Positions 1 to 12,611 of a stretch of 64,000 bases of DNA are shown here, one piece after another; the stretch's first letter is position 1, and every line of letters begins with the position of its first letter. The translations under genes were made by a program, and so were the position numbers. The stretch comes from Labyrinthula sp. Ha (lineage: Eukaryota; Sar; Bigyra; Labyrinthulida; Labyrinthulaceae). The notes under the pieces are model-generated. The model had not been told where the DNA came from, ran no database searches, and worked only from the letters and a program-made list of their open reading frames with translations. The stretch lies in the NCBI GenBank assembly GCA_015227615.1, contig JAALGZ010000025.1:434001-498000 (forward strand). Reading direction: 5' to 3'.

Positions 1-3000
1 AACGACTGATGAACTTCCAAAAATATTAACTGCTGGTGGTGTTCTCTTTACAAATTTATTGGTTTTTATACGTTTTTAATTTTGACTGTGCTCTTACTGA
101 TTTTTTTGGAAATGATTTATGATATCAGGGAGATTGGCATAACTCACATTCTTTAGTAATCAGCTATGTAACTTTTCCTCTCGCTAAGGCTGCAACGGAG
201 TTACAAGCTACCCACACCAATTGTATCAAATACTTTATGGCTACCCTGGGTTCCATTTTAAAGGTTTTTTAGTTGCATAACTTTTTCACTTTAAGATAAA
301 AATGGAAAGGTATTCTTAGATAGAAGAAGCTCTTCAAACCCACCTTGAAGACTTATAACATAATCATCAAAAGGAGTATCAGCAGAATTTCCAGAAAACT
401 TTAATTAACAACAAAGAAACGCTATGCTGGGTTCATATTAGAATAGTCTTAACGTTTTCTCATAGATCAAACTGAAGAGTGGTGCTGCTCCATTCAATGT
501 TTAACGAGGGGAGGTACTAAAACAATCGCTGAAAACTATATCTCTTGACCAACTTCTGGAATATCACTATCAAACCGTGAGGAGATGTCAGCATGAGACC
601 ACGTCAAAAATCAAATAACTATTCGGGAAGAGAATAAATATGTGTAAAAAAACAACAACTCTAATGAGTCAGAAATTGGAAAAGATGTACGGATGCTATA
701 TAACAAAGGAAACAGAAAACTACGACTACGTTGCTGCAGAATAGGTTAATTTACGGACGGTTCTATTCAATCCACAAGAGTTATTTACGGATGAAGTTCC
801 ATTTTCAAATTATTCTTAATAATTTCGGTTAGTTTGAACTTTCCTCTCGAACAGTGTGTGCGTACTAACTACAAATAGTAGTACGGGGTCTGAGAGGCTA
901 ATATACTTTCAAAAGGGGTGTTTATATACATCCCTTAATAATTTATTAGTTTTGAAATTACTAGGAAGAATAGAATTTTAAGAACGGTTCTTTATGTTTC
1001 TAAGTAAATGTTCCATCTTTTAGCATATTTAGGGTCTCAGATAAACCATTTTCAAAGTACTCTAAAATGATCTCGATTCGCAGGGAATTAGTGGAAGCAG
1101 GGGGGGGAGCGAGTATTATTAACCGTTGCGAATGTGTGGGGTGCTCTGAAAACACTTCATTAGTAAAGTTTGCAGATGTCAATTTATGCTTGTCACAGGG
1201 ATCATCAACAAACTTGGACTCGCCTCGGAAGAGAAAACCAAGATGCAAAACATGTGAATGAAAGTCAGATAGTAGGATAAACTCGTATTCAGCAAAGTCT
1301 TATAGTTTGTACTTTTTTATTTGCCCGCACCATTGAAGTTCAAACCAACATGACTTTTGGCCTAAAGATTCATTCCAAAAAGCATATTCACCATTCGAAC
1401 TTTCCATATGTAATCTTTCAACTCACACGCATTGCAGCAACATTAATTCATGGCACCCGTTTCATTAAAATACTTTTGCTCGAGTAAATACCTTGAAGTT
1501 TTCACTTGAACCCCCTTCTTTCAATCTTATTTGTGTGTAAGGGGTTACGAAAATTTATGTTTTGAAATAGCGCTTCTATATCTTTTTTTCGCTGTTTTGT
1601 ATCTCTTGTAACAGTTTCAGTTTCAAACATTTTTTCGAAAGGCTTTCTTTTCAAGCTTGAATGCTCAGTTCAGAGAAGGGGCTCGCATACTACATATCCC
1701 CTTATTGTATTTTTTATCTTCCTATGTATATCCCCTTCGCATATATGAACATCATCCCCTGCTTCACGTGCAGGTTCTCTATATTTCGCTCAAAATTCGA
1801 GTTTAATTCATAAGAAGGTTCTACAATATAGTTCATGAGGTTTGAATATATCTGTTTATGTTTATTTTATGTTATTTTTCACTTCAATTCATAACTATCT
1901 GCATCCATCATTCGGCCATGCCGTGACCATTGACCTCCTAATATCTTTCGCTCTTATTGTAGTTCAATTTGAAATTTAATTGTTATAGATTATTATGTTT
2001 GGGAAATCTGTATCTTGTGAAATGTAATTTTTTTTGAGAAATTGGAGTAAGATGCTCCATGGTATAAAACCCATAATCCTTGGAACAGTTTCTTTGAATT
2101 TTACTGTAAAAGGTACAGAATCTTAAACAGCTGTCAAAACATTCAAAGAAACAACAAAAATGGAATTATATATATCGGGTCATATTTCAAGAAGAGAGTA
2201 ACATGCATGAAGAGATGGTGAATAGAAAAAATCCTATTGTGATTAGGAATGATATAATGGATAGTGCCTTTATGTTGATATTAACTATTACAGGTGGTTT
2301 TTTGGTGGTGTAATGTATCGGCGAGTTGCTGAGGTAGTAAAATTTTAACTTCAAACTACTGTACAAGTTTGGGTAATTGACGAATGATGAACAACTAATT
2401 TCCGCAGTTTATCCTTTCAATTTCCCATATTAAGTTTTCTAAATGAACTAATATGGGTCAAAGAATATTAATATTCTTGCTAATTTTGTTTGCATTTTCC
2501 GCAAAAAAGATGAACTTGTTCAACATAGGCAGCCTTTGAAGAAAATAAGTCTTTGATTCAAACTGATCAGAAAATCAGTTCTAAAGACTTGTGACTGTTA
2601 AATAGACTCTTAAAAATGTTCAATTATTTGTTTATAGTTCGAATCTGTCATAAGCTTAATTTTTAGTATATTCTGGGTACAGCCCCAGAGCAAAGTCAAT
2701 ATACATTAGCATAATATAATAACCAATTTCACTGCAATTGATGCTTACTAAAACCTAGAATATGACTATAAATAAACATACTGTTGAAACAAGAATATTT
2801 TAAGTCCACTGCTAAGAACTTTATTAGCTATTTTGATTGCTGATTTTATAGGACTAGTCGCCAAATAGGGTTACAACTACCGAGCTCTTTTGACATTGCA
2901 ACCTATCATACTAAAACTATGAGAAATATTATTTTGTTGAACCAAATTTTTTTAGGCACTTTCTTTCATGTCTTAACTTCATATTATCCTAGTCTTTAGA

Positions 3001-3586
3001 CCCTTTCTTGTAAGCTTTCGTAGATGATATCAACTAGATATCATGTACAAAATCTGTAACGCAAAGTGTAGCGTTTTCCTAATGAAATAAAAGAATTGCC
3101 TAACTAACAACATCATTTCTATAAATTCATCTCACAGCTAGAGGTCAGTTGATTTCTCGATTGCAAAACCCTATTCAGAATAAAAGACGATCATTTTGAT
3201 TTTCAAACACTCTATTATCCCTATTCTAGTTCAAAAGTTCAGTAAAAACTCTAAAAAAATCATTCTCTCTTATGAAACAACACATAATTCACTGGAATTT
3301 CACAAGTTTCTATTCTTCCTTTGGTTTTTTATTATATGTCTTTATTTAAGTACAATAATAATTTTGGGCAATTATGATATAACTAAAAGCTATGCGTTTA
3401 TTTCTATTAAACCCTTGATTGATAATTCACAAGTACATATTATCGTATCTATCGTCAACAAAACGCCATATTTTCAAAAACTAGCTGTTAAGGAAATATA
3501 AAAGAAGAAATCAAAACTATCATAATCAAGATCAATCCAAACCAGTAGAACTACTTTAAACAACCGCAAAACACTTATAATTGAGG
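1..3586. other. Gene desert upstream of DLST
   Basis: No convincing gene. Open stretches are short. The longest near the right end (3196-3501) opens with TTG rather than ATG and overlaps the putative promoter motif at 3361. The sequence is AT-rich and lacks the codon character of the neighbouring genes. A run of eight G lies near 1100. The last 200 or so bases presumably hold the DLST promoter and 5' leader. Confidence 0.6.
3361..3373 (+). promoter_or_regulatory. ATTTTGGGCAATT motif, copy 1
   Basis: Exact copy of a 13-mer found five times in the window. It lies 213 nt before the first ATG of the DLST gene and on the same strand. Its role as a promoter element is inferred from its repeated position upstream of genes. 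Confidence 0.5.
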
Positions 3587-4883
3587 ATGAAAGTACATAC
3601 TATGAGTACTAGACTATTATCAACCCTTCGTTTCTCAAGTTCCGTGAAGATCACCACGCGAAAACTAGCAAATAATGGGTTATTTAAGGCAAAACCAACA
3701 AGCTACGGATTTTCTCAGCTAAGATGTTTTAGTTCGGATATTGTAGATGTTAATCTCCCACCTCTTGCAGATTCCATAGATAGCGGTACGTTAGCTTCCT
3801 GGGAAAAGGAGGTTGGGGAGTTTGTCGAGCTTGATGATGTTCTTGCTACAGTAGACACAGATAAAGTAACAGTTGACATTAAGGCTCCTGTTTCGGGAGA
3901 GTTATCTAAGACACTAGTTGAGGTGGATGATGAGATTAAAGTTGGTGATTTAATTGCGCAGATGGTCCCAGGAGAAGCTCCAGCAAAGGCCCCAGAGGAC
4001 ACGCCAAAGCAAGAGAAGCCAGCAAAGACTGAATCTGCACCACAACCAACTCGTATCTGTTTTATTTCTTTTATCCTTAGCAACAGCTACGCCGCCGAAA
4101 CAAGATACACCAAAACCACCAGCACTTCCTAAACAAAGTCCTCCTGCTGCTACATTTACACCACCTCCTGTAGGAACTCGATCGACACATACTGTAAAAC
4201 TTACACCAATAAGAAAGAAAACAGCGGAAAGATTAAAAGAGGCTCAAAACACTGCGGCGTCTTTGACTACTTTCAACGAAATTGACATGACAAATTTATT
4301 CGCTCTCAGAAACAAGTACAAGGATGATTTTTTGAAAAAGCATGATGTTAAATTAGGGTTCATGTCTGCATTTGTAGCTGCAGCGGCTAGAACTCTGCAG
4401 GAAATTCCAGTCGTAAACGCACGGATGGACTATGAAAATGGAGTTAATGTTTTTCACGATTATGTTGATATTTCCATTGCAGTTTCTTCACCAAGAGGCT
4501 TAGTTGTTCCAGTATTGAGAAATGTAGAATCCATGAGTTTCTTGGACATAGAGAAGGAAATTGGTGTATTAGCTGGAAAGGCACGAAACAACGCACTTAC
4601 CCTTGAGGACATGAGTGGAGGCACCTTCACAGTAACGAATGGTGGTGTTTTTGGCTCTATGATGTCCACTCCTATGATTAACCTACCGCAAAGCGCTATT
4701 TTGGGTATGCATGCTGTAAAAGAAAGAGCTGTGGTAGTTGATGGAAAAGTTGAAGTACGACCTATCATGTACGTCGCACTCACTTATGACCACAGAATCA
4801 TTGATGGAAGGGAAAGCGTCACTTTCTTGAAGAGCATTAAGGAGAAAGTCGAGGACCCTTCAAGATTGCTTCTAAACTTATAG
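3587..4883 (+). CDS. DLST: Dihydrolipoamide succinyltransferase (E2 of 2-oxoglutarate dehydrogenase)
   Basis: E2 subunit that moves the succinyl group from E1 to CoA in the mitochondrial TCA cycle. Two exons, 3587-4052 and 4081-4883, are joined across a 28-nt GT-AG intron (starts GTATCTG, ends CCTTAG). The splice shifts the frame exactly as needed and gives 422 residues. Residues 1-50 are rich in Arg, Ser and Thr, as in a mitochondrial presequence. A lipoyl domain follows (about 51-126, lipoyl Lys93 in DTDKV), then a Pro/Lys-rich linker, then the catalytic domain ending in DHRIIDG (His393, Asp397). No E3-binding domain is seen between linker and catalytic core, as is usual for eukaryotic DLST. 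ATG 3587 is the first in frame; ATG 3602 is also possible. The phosphatase-like gene follows on the same strand 203 nt downstream. Confidence 0.95.
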
Positions 4884-5086
4884 TTCTAAATGACAAAGGG
4901 AAAACATTGTTACATTTAATTTGTAATGATTTGTTCCTTTTCTCGCGTTTTCCTTATTCCGTGTTCTTTTTTTTGTTTTTGCAGCACTTTGTAGGTTATT
5001 TTGCTTCTCTTATTATATTATTGCTACTTCAAGGCTCAATAAACACATGAGTACATTACTGTGGATAATTAAACAAAAAACAAAAT

Positions 5087-5920
5087 ATGCACAGGAATGT
5101 GAAAAGGATAATCCTCTGCCGACACGGTGAATCAGTTGGAAACATAGATCCGACGGCTTATTCCCGATTACCAGATAATAAGCAACCACTAACCGAATGG
5201 GGTAGATCACAAAGCCTCCGTGCGGGAAGAACCTTGTTAAATACCATTTCCAAAAGCAAGAATCGCGATTGCAGGTTCTTCATTTCTCCTTACGTGCGTT
5301 CACATCAAACATATGAACTAATTTCAAGAAGCTTACCCAAAGATTCTTTCTCCTGCGTAGAAGATCCTAGATTACGTGAACAGGATTGGGGAAATTTTCA
5401 AGACAAGGAGCATATGGCATGGCAAAACAAAGAAAGACGACGATTTGGTGTTTTCTACTATAGATTTTCAGAAGGAGAAAGTGGTGCAGATGTCTTTGAT
5501 CGAGTATCAAGTTTCATGGAGACTTTAATCCGAGATTCCCGACGTGCAAAGCCCACAAATTACGTATTTTTTTTTTCCCAAACCGTAAGAGTTTAGGTTC
5601 TAATTAGTCATGGAATAACCATTCGAATGTTTCTAGCAAGATATTATCACTGGGATGTGCAAACTTTGAATAGACTACATAATTTACAGAACTCTCAGAT
5701 GGTTGTTATGGAAAGAGCTGATGCAAAGAAGAAGCAATATACTAATGTTCATCCACAGAGCTTTGATCAAATCCAAGGAGAAGAAGATGATATAGTTGGA
5801 AGTAGATTCTTATTAACAAGTTTACTTATGAGTGATCCACCTGGACCTCCAGCTAAAGATGTTTGGTGGGAGAAAATAGATGAACATAGAAAAACTCACT
5901 CTCCTTTGTTAGGATTATAA
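5087..5920 (+). CDS. Histidine phosphatase / phosphoglycerate mutase-like protein
   Basis: Member of the phosphoglycerate mutase-like histidine phosphatase superfamily, 266 residues. Two exons, 5087-5563 and 5597-5920, are separated by a 33-nt GT-AG intron (GTATTTT ... GTTTAG). Removing it restores the second catalytic block, so exon 1 ends ...TNY and exon 2 continues VLISHGITIR. The first catalytic block is RHGESVGN (His13), and the second histidine lies in SHG. The middle block SPYVRSHQT is typical of the phosphatase branch, as is a later REQDWGN segment. This branch includes broad acid phosphatases and sugar phosphatases as well as true mutases, so the substrate cannot be named. There is no targeting signal, so it is probably cytosolic. 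The stop codon lies only 2 nt from the stop of the convergent gene. Confidence 0.85.
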
Positions 5921-5922
5921 AT

Positions 5923-6525
5923 CTACTTGAGAGCAAGTGGTAAGTTAGAGAGAGTGCAGCGTCTATATTCTTCTTCTGGAAGTGTTTCTAAATTTTCGCA
6001 GCATCGAGCACATGTTCTTATTGTGCTACTGTAGCAGTGGTAGAATTCAAAGTCATCGAGAATCATGGGTGAAGATGGGGTTTCTTGACAAGGACTTGAC
6101 CAATCTTCTGTCCATTTGAAACACCATCCAACAGCTGCTTCGTCTCTTTGTGAGAAATCTAACGTTGGTCCAAGTCCATTGTTTTCTCCGCACAGTTGTC
6201 TCAATTCTTCTTCTGTAAGATCATGTACTGGGTGGACAATTGGTGGTTCATATTCTTCAGGTGGATGTTCATATTCTTCAGAAAAATATTCATATTCTTC
6301 TGAAGGAAGAGAAGATTCATATTCTTGAGAGGGGTTTTGGATTTCTTCGGGGTCTCTATTTTCTTCTGGTTTCATTCTCAGATAAGCTGTTGCAGCCATT
6401 GCAAAAATAATAGCTAAGTTAACAAAAAGCAGTTTGATAAAGATAGGTTTCTCATTGGTGTTCTTTCCCTGTACAAAATCAATTGCATAGTCCGATGCTT
6501 TTCTTGTTGCAGCAGGTGGTCTCAT
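5923..6525 (-). CDS. Single-pass membrane protein with acidic EEYE repeats, function unknown
   Basis: 200 residues, single exon, ATG at 6525 (MRPPAATRK). A basic N-terminal stretch precedes one hydrophobic segment (about residues 30-49, LLFVNLAIIFAMAATAY). Then comes an acidic region with four or five imperfect EEYE units, and then a C-terminal domain with eight or so cysteines, including an ARCCEN motif. The basic side precedes the membrane span and the Cys-rich side follows it, which suggests type II topology with the Cys-rich part in the secretory lumen or outside the cell. That orientation is inference. I do not recognise the family. It converges on the phosphatase-like gene with stops 2 nt apart, so the two transcripts almost certainly overlap. 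Confidence 0.65.
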   Translation of the reverse strand: MRPPAATRKASDYAIDFVQGKNTNEKPIFIKLLFVNLAIIFAMAATAYLRMKPEENRDPEEIQNPSQEYESSLPSEEYEYFSEEYEHPPEEYEPPIVHPVHDLTEEELRQLCGENNGLGPTLDFSQRDEAAVGWCFKWTEDWSSPCQETPSSPMILDDFEFYHCYSSTIRTCARCCENLETLPEEEYRRCTLSNLPLALK

Positions 6526-9500
6526 TTGGTTTCTTCTGACACAATGTTGAAGATTTATTTTACTTATTCTTATTTGGTCATATGGGTATAGGAAAAATAT
6601 ACAACAAGGATAATTTTGTTGGCAAGCCTTAACTTCTCATTTTTATAGGTGATTATTCCAGTTTACACAATAGTATTTCATAATTTGGAACACTTTTTAT
6701 TGTTTTACAACATATGTTCTTCTTATCGAGTTCCGGTTATAATATCGGCTTAACGTTAGTTACTGGCAGAGTTGGACTTTGGTATGATATGGAAGAGATA
6801 TTTAGATTGTTTGTTAAAAGCGGAATAACATCCAATGCAAAGAGAGAACAATATGTGAAAATTCTTCAAGACTGCCGAGTAAGATAAAGAAACTTCGTTT
6901 TTCCTACTTTGGTGGATGATATGGGAAATCTAACTCGTAGAAAATTATGATTATCTTACAATTTACTTAAGAGAGATCAAATGATTAGACGCCCTTTATC
7001 AAACCAGGGATTAATATAGTTGGAATGTGCAAGTCTAACAAAGTTAGTGAATAAACATGAAGTAACACTACTTGGATTGTTGTTAAGAAGAAAGCTGAGA
7101 TGTATTATATACGTATATTTGGTTTGATGAGTGTATTCATAGTTCCGGGCTTGAGAGTCAGATGAGCACGATTATGAGCTAGTTTTGCAAAACAAAAGCA
7201 AAGATAAAGTTTCGCTCAATGAAAGGAACTTAATTTAAAGTTAAGTGTTGAGACAAATATATATCTAGCAATATAGCAATTACGCTCAATGAACGTCCGT
7301 GAGCTTTCTGTGCGTAGGTTAACCTACCCGTATAACTTGCTAACTCTAGCAAAACTCTATCGAATGAATCATATTTACAATATATCCCAATCAATAGCTC
7401 AAGAGGATAACTAGTTTACGCCCCTCGATATCCTAATCTAGTGGAAAACTATTTTAATAGCGGGCATCACCTGGATCCGCTTGAACTACCACTCTTGGCA
7501 GGATAGAATTTCTCATGAGCTTAAAGTTTACGGCAAACAGTGATGACAGGGTGCAAGAGATAGTGCACAGCCTAGAGAAAAGAAGAGGGCGCATATAATT
7601 CCCTAGTTCGTATGCTACACATGTTGAAAAATCACCAAAAGAATTCAAAAGTATCTAGAACAAATATGAATGAGGTCCAAAACATTAAAAAGAAATAGCT
7701 TTCATCCTTGTAGACAACTTCAATGCTGAGGCCAATACAAAGAAACAAACTGCAAAAGTAATAAATAGAGACTCGCAGAAAGCTTAACTTGGAATGTGAT
7801 CCTTTTAAAAAAGTTTTCCCTTAAGATTGAGCTTAAAGTTGTTGATTACGCGTTTATCTCAGGCAAATCAGCATCTACCAGACATGCTACATACTACCCT
7901 AATACAACAATTTCATCCTTTTAGAGATAAACCCAATTCAAGCAATAAGCCAGGCATAATGTGAAAGCTCAAAATAAGAATGAAAATAGCCTAAGAGGTC
8001 CACGAGGAGGCAAGCATGATCATTATAGGTTACTTACCTACACGATATCAACTTTCATGAAAAGAAGTAGCAACTCCATGGGGAAGGTATCTCTCAAAGT
8101 GCCAGCACCAAGTAGTCAAATCGTGCAGCAACTAGGCTACAAAACACCAAAACAAACTGAAAGGCCAACCACGAACGGAAAATAATATCGCTAAGCATAC
8201 AAAATATCCAGAAAAGTTGTAGAGGAAATGCAACAACAGTCACGAAGAAAACCATACCAATGCTCAAATAAAATAATTCAATAAGAATGACAACAGATGT
8301 TTGGGGTAAGTATTTGCTGAAGGAATATAACTGCTAATTAATATGTTGACGAAAACTGTCAAGAAGACAAGCGAATATTTCTTCAAGAACTATTTATGCA
8401 GATTCTGCAGCGTTTCCAGAACAATAGCACATGTATGATCTAGAGAGTCATTCGCAACGGGGCTTTATCATTCAATAAAGGACTTAAAATAACAAAAGAT
8501 GAAGGGGAAGACATTCTAGATGTCTAGAATAGCGTTGAGACCCTAACGAGTAGTGTCAAAGGTGTATAAGTTACCCCTAAACCAACTCAGAGTGCCCATG
8601 AGAGTAAAATGGAGCAATACTTCACTCACTAAAGTGTTATACAAAGCGCAACCACAGCAGACAAACTTGTCCAACTATCGCTAAACCCCGTTGCTGTATA
8701 GCTAGATTATAGAATAACAGTGCTGCGACTCTAGAAAACTACACAAACAGTTAATCAATACTTCACCCATGAACTCCAACTGTCTAGGAGATATAAAGAA
8801 AATGTTTTAAGAACAAGATCGACAATCGGCTCAGGAAAAAGGTCTTTAAGTGTTAGCAAATAAGTTTCTATACGTTGAAAAGTTTTTTTCGGGAACTTGT
8901 TCAACACATTCCTAAATAATACATCCAAACCCCCTACCAAGACTATTGCAAAGGAATTTAAGCCGTAGTCAAGGATATCCATAAAGGTCAACCTGGGTTT
9001 AACATAGTAAACACACGGTGTAGGAAATAGATTCCATAAAATATCATATACTTTGAACTGAGGTTGCATACAGCTCTTTAACATTGCTTTTCATGAACTG
9101 CAATCAGGTGATTTGTATAACTAATCCAATCTTTGATTATCTTATTTCTGATTCAACCCGATGTACCTAGAGAACTAAGAAAGCTAATAAAGAACTTTCC
9201 CGCGAAGATGCAGATACAGTTTTCTAGATACATTTCTTTAATCAACGAAGTTCATGAAAGGACCTTTTCAATGTGGTACTCTGTCACTATTTGAATTTTA
9301 ATATTGTACTAAACAATACATACCAAAGGACCCCGTGAATACTTTGAGTACAATATATGCAGCTTATGGTAAAACTTCTTGGTTATTTATAGAGAGTCTT
9401 ATAGCTTCTGTTGGAAAACATAGATAGATAGTCGAAGACTTGATTCGAATAAATAAACTTGAACCTATTTCCGGGAAAATAAGAAGTAAGGCTAAAACAA

Positions 9501-12500
9501 AAGTTATTTAAATACACAAGGGCTTTGAGTTCAAGGAAAAAGTTCCAGAAAATACTGTCTAGCAAGAATAGTACTCATCATTGTGGCCCGGACGAGTATC
9601 AATTCAAACAACTGTCTCTCTAATCACACAGAAGCACTCAATATCTATGAAAATATAAGAAATCAAGCTAAATATCTACGCAGCGTTCTTATAAATGTTG
9701 CAGGAAAAAAGAGCCTCCAATATCCAAATATCAGAATGACAAACCGCCAGAGAAATTATTATATGGGTAAAGATCTCCAGATATCATGAAACCTGTATTA
9801 ATCCAACTAAAATCAATAGAGAAGTCATTCTAATCAAGATCACTCAAGCATTAAAAATATTCTGTATATTCCAAACCCTCCGAAAAAATTTATTTATAAA
9901 GAGGAATTTCAAGAGATAGCTCATGTTTTGTTCATATTTTTACATGTGCTACAAAATATAGAGACATTTAGAAATGGCAATAAACTATGCAAAAAAAACT
10001 TCATACCTCCTCGACAATTATGAGTGAAAATCTTCAAAAGAACCTGGAAATAGTTTTAATCTAACTGCACAGAGTCTGCATATAGTCCATGTAGTTAAGA
10101 CAATACAGTTCAGCTACAAAACTTGAAAGGAGAGCAAACATCCTTCTCATAGCAGAAGGGTTCTCTCTGTCAGTAAAATTCTATATATAATATATCCCCC
10201 AAACAGATATCAATCCATAAAATAACCTTTAGTCAAAGAAACCCAGCCTTCTTCCAACTAATCTAACTGAAAACTTCAATCGCAGCAGATATCATCTTCC
10301 CTGTATAAATCAGACCCATACCATGGACCCTGTAATAAACCTTTTTCACAACAACAAACATTAAACTGTAACACTAGAATACAGTTGCAAACAGAAACAT
10401 AAGAGTGTACCTATTATCCTCAGCAGTCACTCCCACAATTTGTATCCCTAGTGATCTACCACATAGACCAGTAGCCTGAACTCCCCTCACGATCCCTCTA
10501 ACCCCCCCCCCCAGAATCCTACGTACATTATTTTAATATATTTACAAACTTAAGAATGTCTACTTATTTATTGTTACTAGAATATATTGGCAACTTGGCA
10601 CTATACAGTTAACCTGAACTATTCGTCAATATTCCGAATGTGGCCCTCATTAAATGTTTGTAAGATCTGGAAAGTCAAAAAAAAAACCTCCTTAACAATG
10701 TAAAACCCGTACTAAAGCTAAATAGATAGATATCTGAAAGTTTCCGGTGCATGTTTGATGGAAGCCCAAGGTGACGAGTTATAATTAATTACCAGGCTTC
10801 TGAGGTATTAAAATATCACCGATAAGCATTACGGAAGACAACCAATTCAATAGACAGGAGTTTTGAAGTCTACAAGCCGTATAAGCAACAGCTATATTGT
10901 ATCTTAGAGCAGTGATAGAATAATGAAAATATATAACGATTTCAACACCCATGAAAAGTTTCATTTTTTAATTAATGTGGTTTTTTTCTTAGCATTTAGA
11001 AAATATGGAATTTCACCGAATTCTATTTCTACACAATTTTTTAAAATATATCAACATGATACTTTTCAGTAATAAATACCAATATGTTTTTAAATTGAAC
11101 TATTTCTTAGTGAGGATTAGTAGCTGGATAGTACTATAAAGCATACCAGCAGCACAAGGACAGGGTATTATATGGTACCAATAGGAATTGGTCATGCAAT
11201 TTGGTATGGAATCCTAAAGTCAACTAACTATGGTTATTCTATGTCATTGAGGTATTTGCTGCAATAATATTAACCAAAAAATGCAAGTAAGGTATTTAGT
11301 AAGTATCTCAATACAATAAGATTATATATATTTTTTACTCATTTGTGGACGGTCAATTCTTTGAAATTGTATCTCCAAAATGAAATCCCGTCTAATCAAT
11401 AATTCACTTGAGCAATTTACATACAGTTGATTACTTATTGATATCAAATGTGAAAACTAAGTAATTTTTTTTCTTTTTAATATTAGCATATTGTAAACAA
11501 ATTTTAATTGCAAGAAGACATTGTTGAGCCGCTACATACCTTAACTATGTGCAACTTATTAAATAAACAATTATAGTTTTACAAGTACTAAATATTATTC
11601 CATTAAAGTAGCTGGTTTAGAATAAGAATGTTGAAATTAAAAACAAGCTGGTAGGGTCAACTCAAAGAATCATTAAAAAAAAACTAGTTAAGCAATCACG
11701 GAAATAGTACCAGCACTTAAGTTTTCTTTTTAAGAAAATGAAATAGGTCAAGTTAGATATATTTTTTTATTACGCAAAAAAACGTACCTTAATGCTACGT
11801 GGGGTTGTACTATTATCAACTTTTTATTTTAGATCTATATAGAGGTCTCGTTTGGGGAAACACATTAGAACTCAAAGGGTATTGCGAATAATTTCGAGTC
11901 TTAAAAGGTTTAGTCTTTCTATTATGATACTCCTTAACTAATTTTTATTATTTTAAAATTGTTGTGATAGATGATGATGATGAAATATTAGGCCAAATGA
12001 CTTACTGACGTACTTGCACACGCAGCTTAGCCTTTTCGGCACTATATAGAAAGCTTGAGGAAGCAGCACCTCTTTCCTAGGAACTAGTTGGACATAAAAT
12101 TGATCTGTAACCTCTTATCCTAAACTTAAAAAATACTGTTTTAGTTACTTCATCAAATTATTGATAATAAGTGTTGGTGGAGCTATTGATATCAATCTTG
12201 TCTCTTAATATAGTACGCGTAGTGTAATTATTTCACATTGCTCAGTCTGCGAAATGTCACTAAACAGAAAAGGACATATGAAATAGAAGCAAATAAACTA
12301 AAGCATAAGTGGCTTAACTTACAGTCAACAATATCATTACAGGAAAAGAAAAGGAAAACTTAAGAAATGGCGGAAATCAAACGAATTTTAAAAAAGAGGA
12401 AAGTGATGAGCTACAAAACTAAAAATTAAAACAATATTCACTAATAAAAACTAGTTAAAAACAAATTTAAGTTTACCAGAATTATCATAACATATATTGA

Positions 12501-12611
12501 AGTACCAAATTTGGTCAGATATATCATAATAATATTAAATTTAACTCCTAGTATCCGCCAGCAGAAAGTCTCGTCAAAGTATCACAGTGGTGCTTTACCG
12601 AGCAGAAGAGA
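6526..12611. other. Six-kilobase gene desert
   Basis: No recognised gene, RNA or mobile element. The longest ATG-started open stretch is on the minus strand at 8755-9084 (109 residues), with no recognised motif and no motif copy or intron around it. A run of eleven C occurs at 10502-10512. Stops are dense in all frames and base composition is fairly even. Confidence 0.55.

Noticed and set aside
3196-3501. Open stretch of about 100 codons upstream of DLST
   Set aside because: It starts with TTG, has no recognised motif and overlaps the likely promoter of DLST.
8755-9084. 109-codon ATG-started stretch on the minus strand in the 6-kb desert
   Set aside because: Isolated, no motif, no homology I can recognise and no promoter-motif copy nearby. 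Length is compatible with chance in 6 kb.
10502-10512. Run of eleven C as a possible special element
   Set aside because: A single homopolymer without repeats or symmetry around it, most likely simple-sequence drift.
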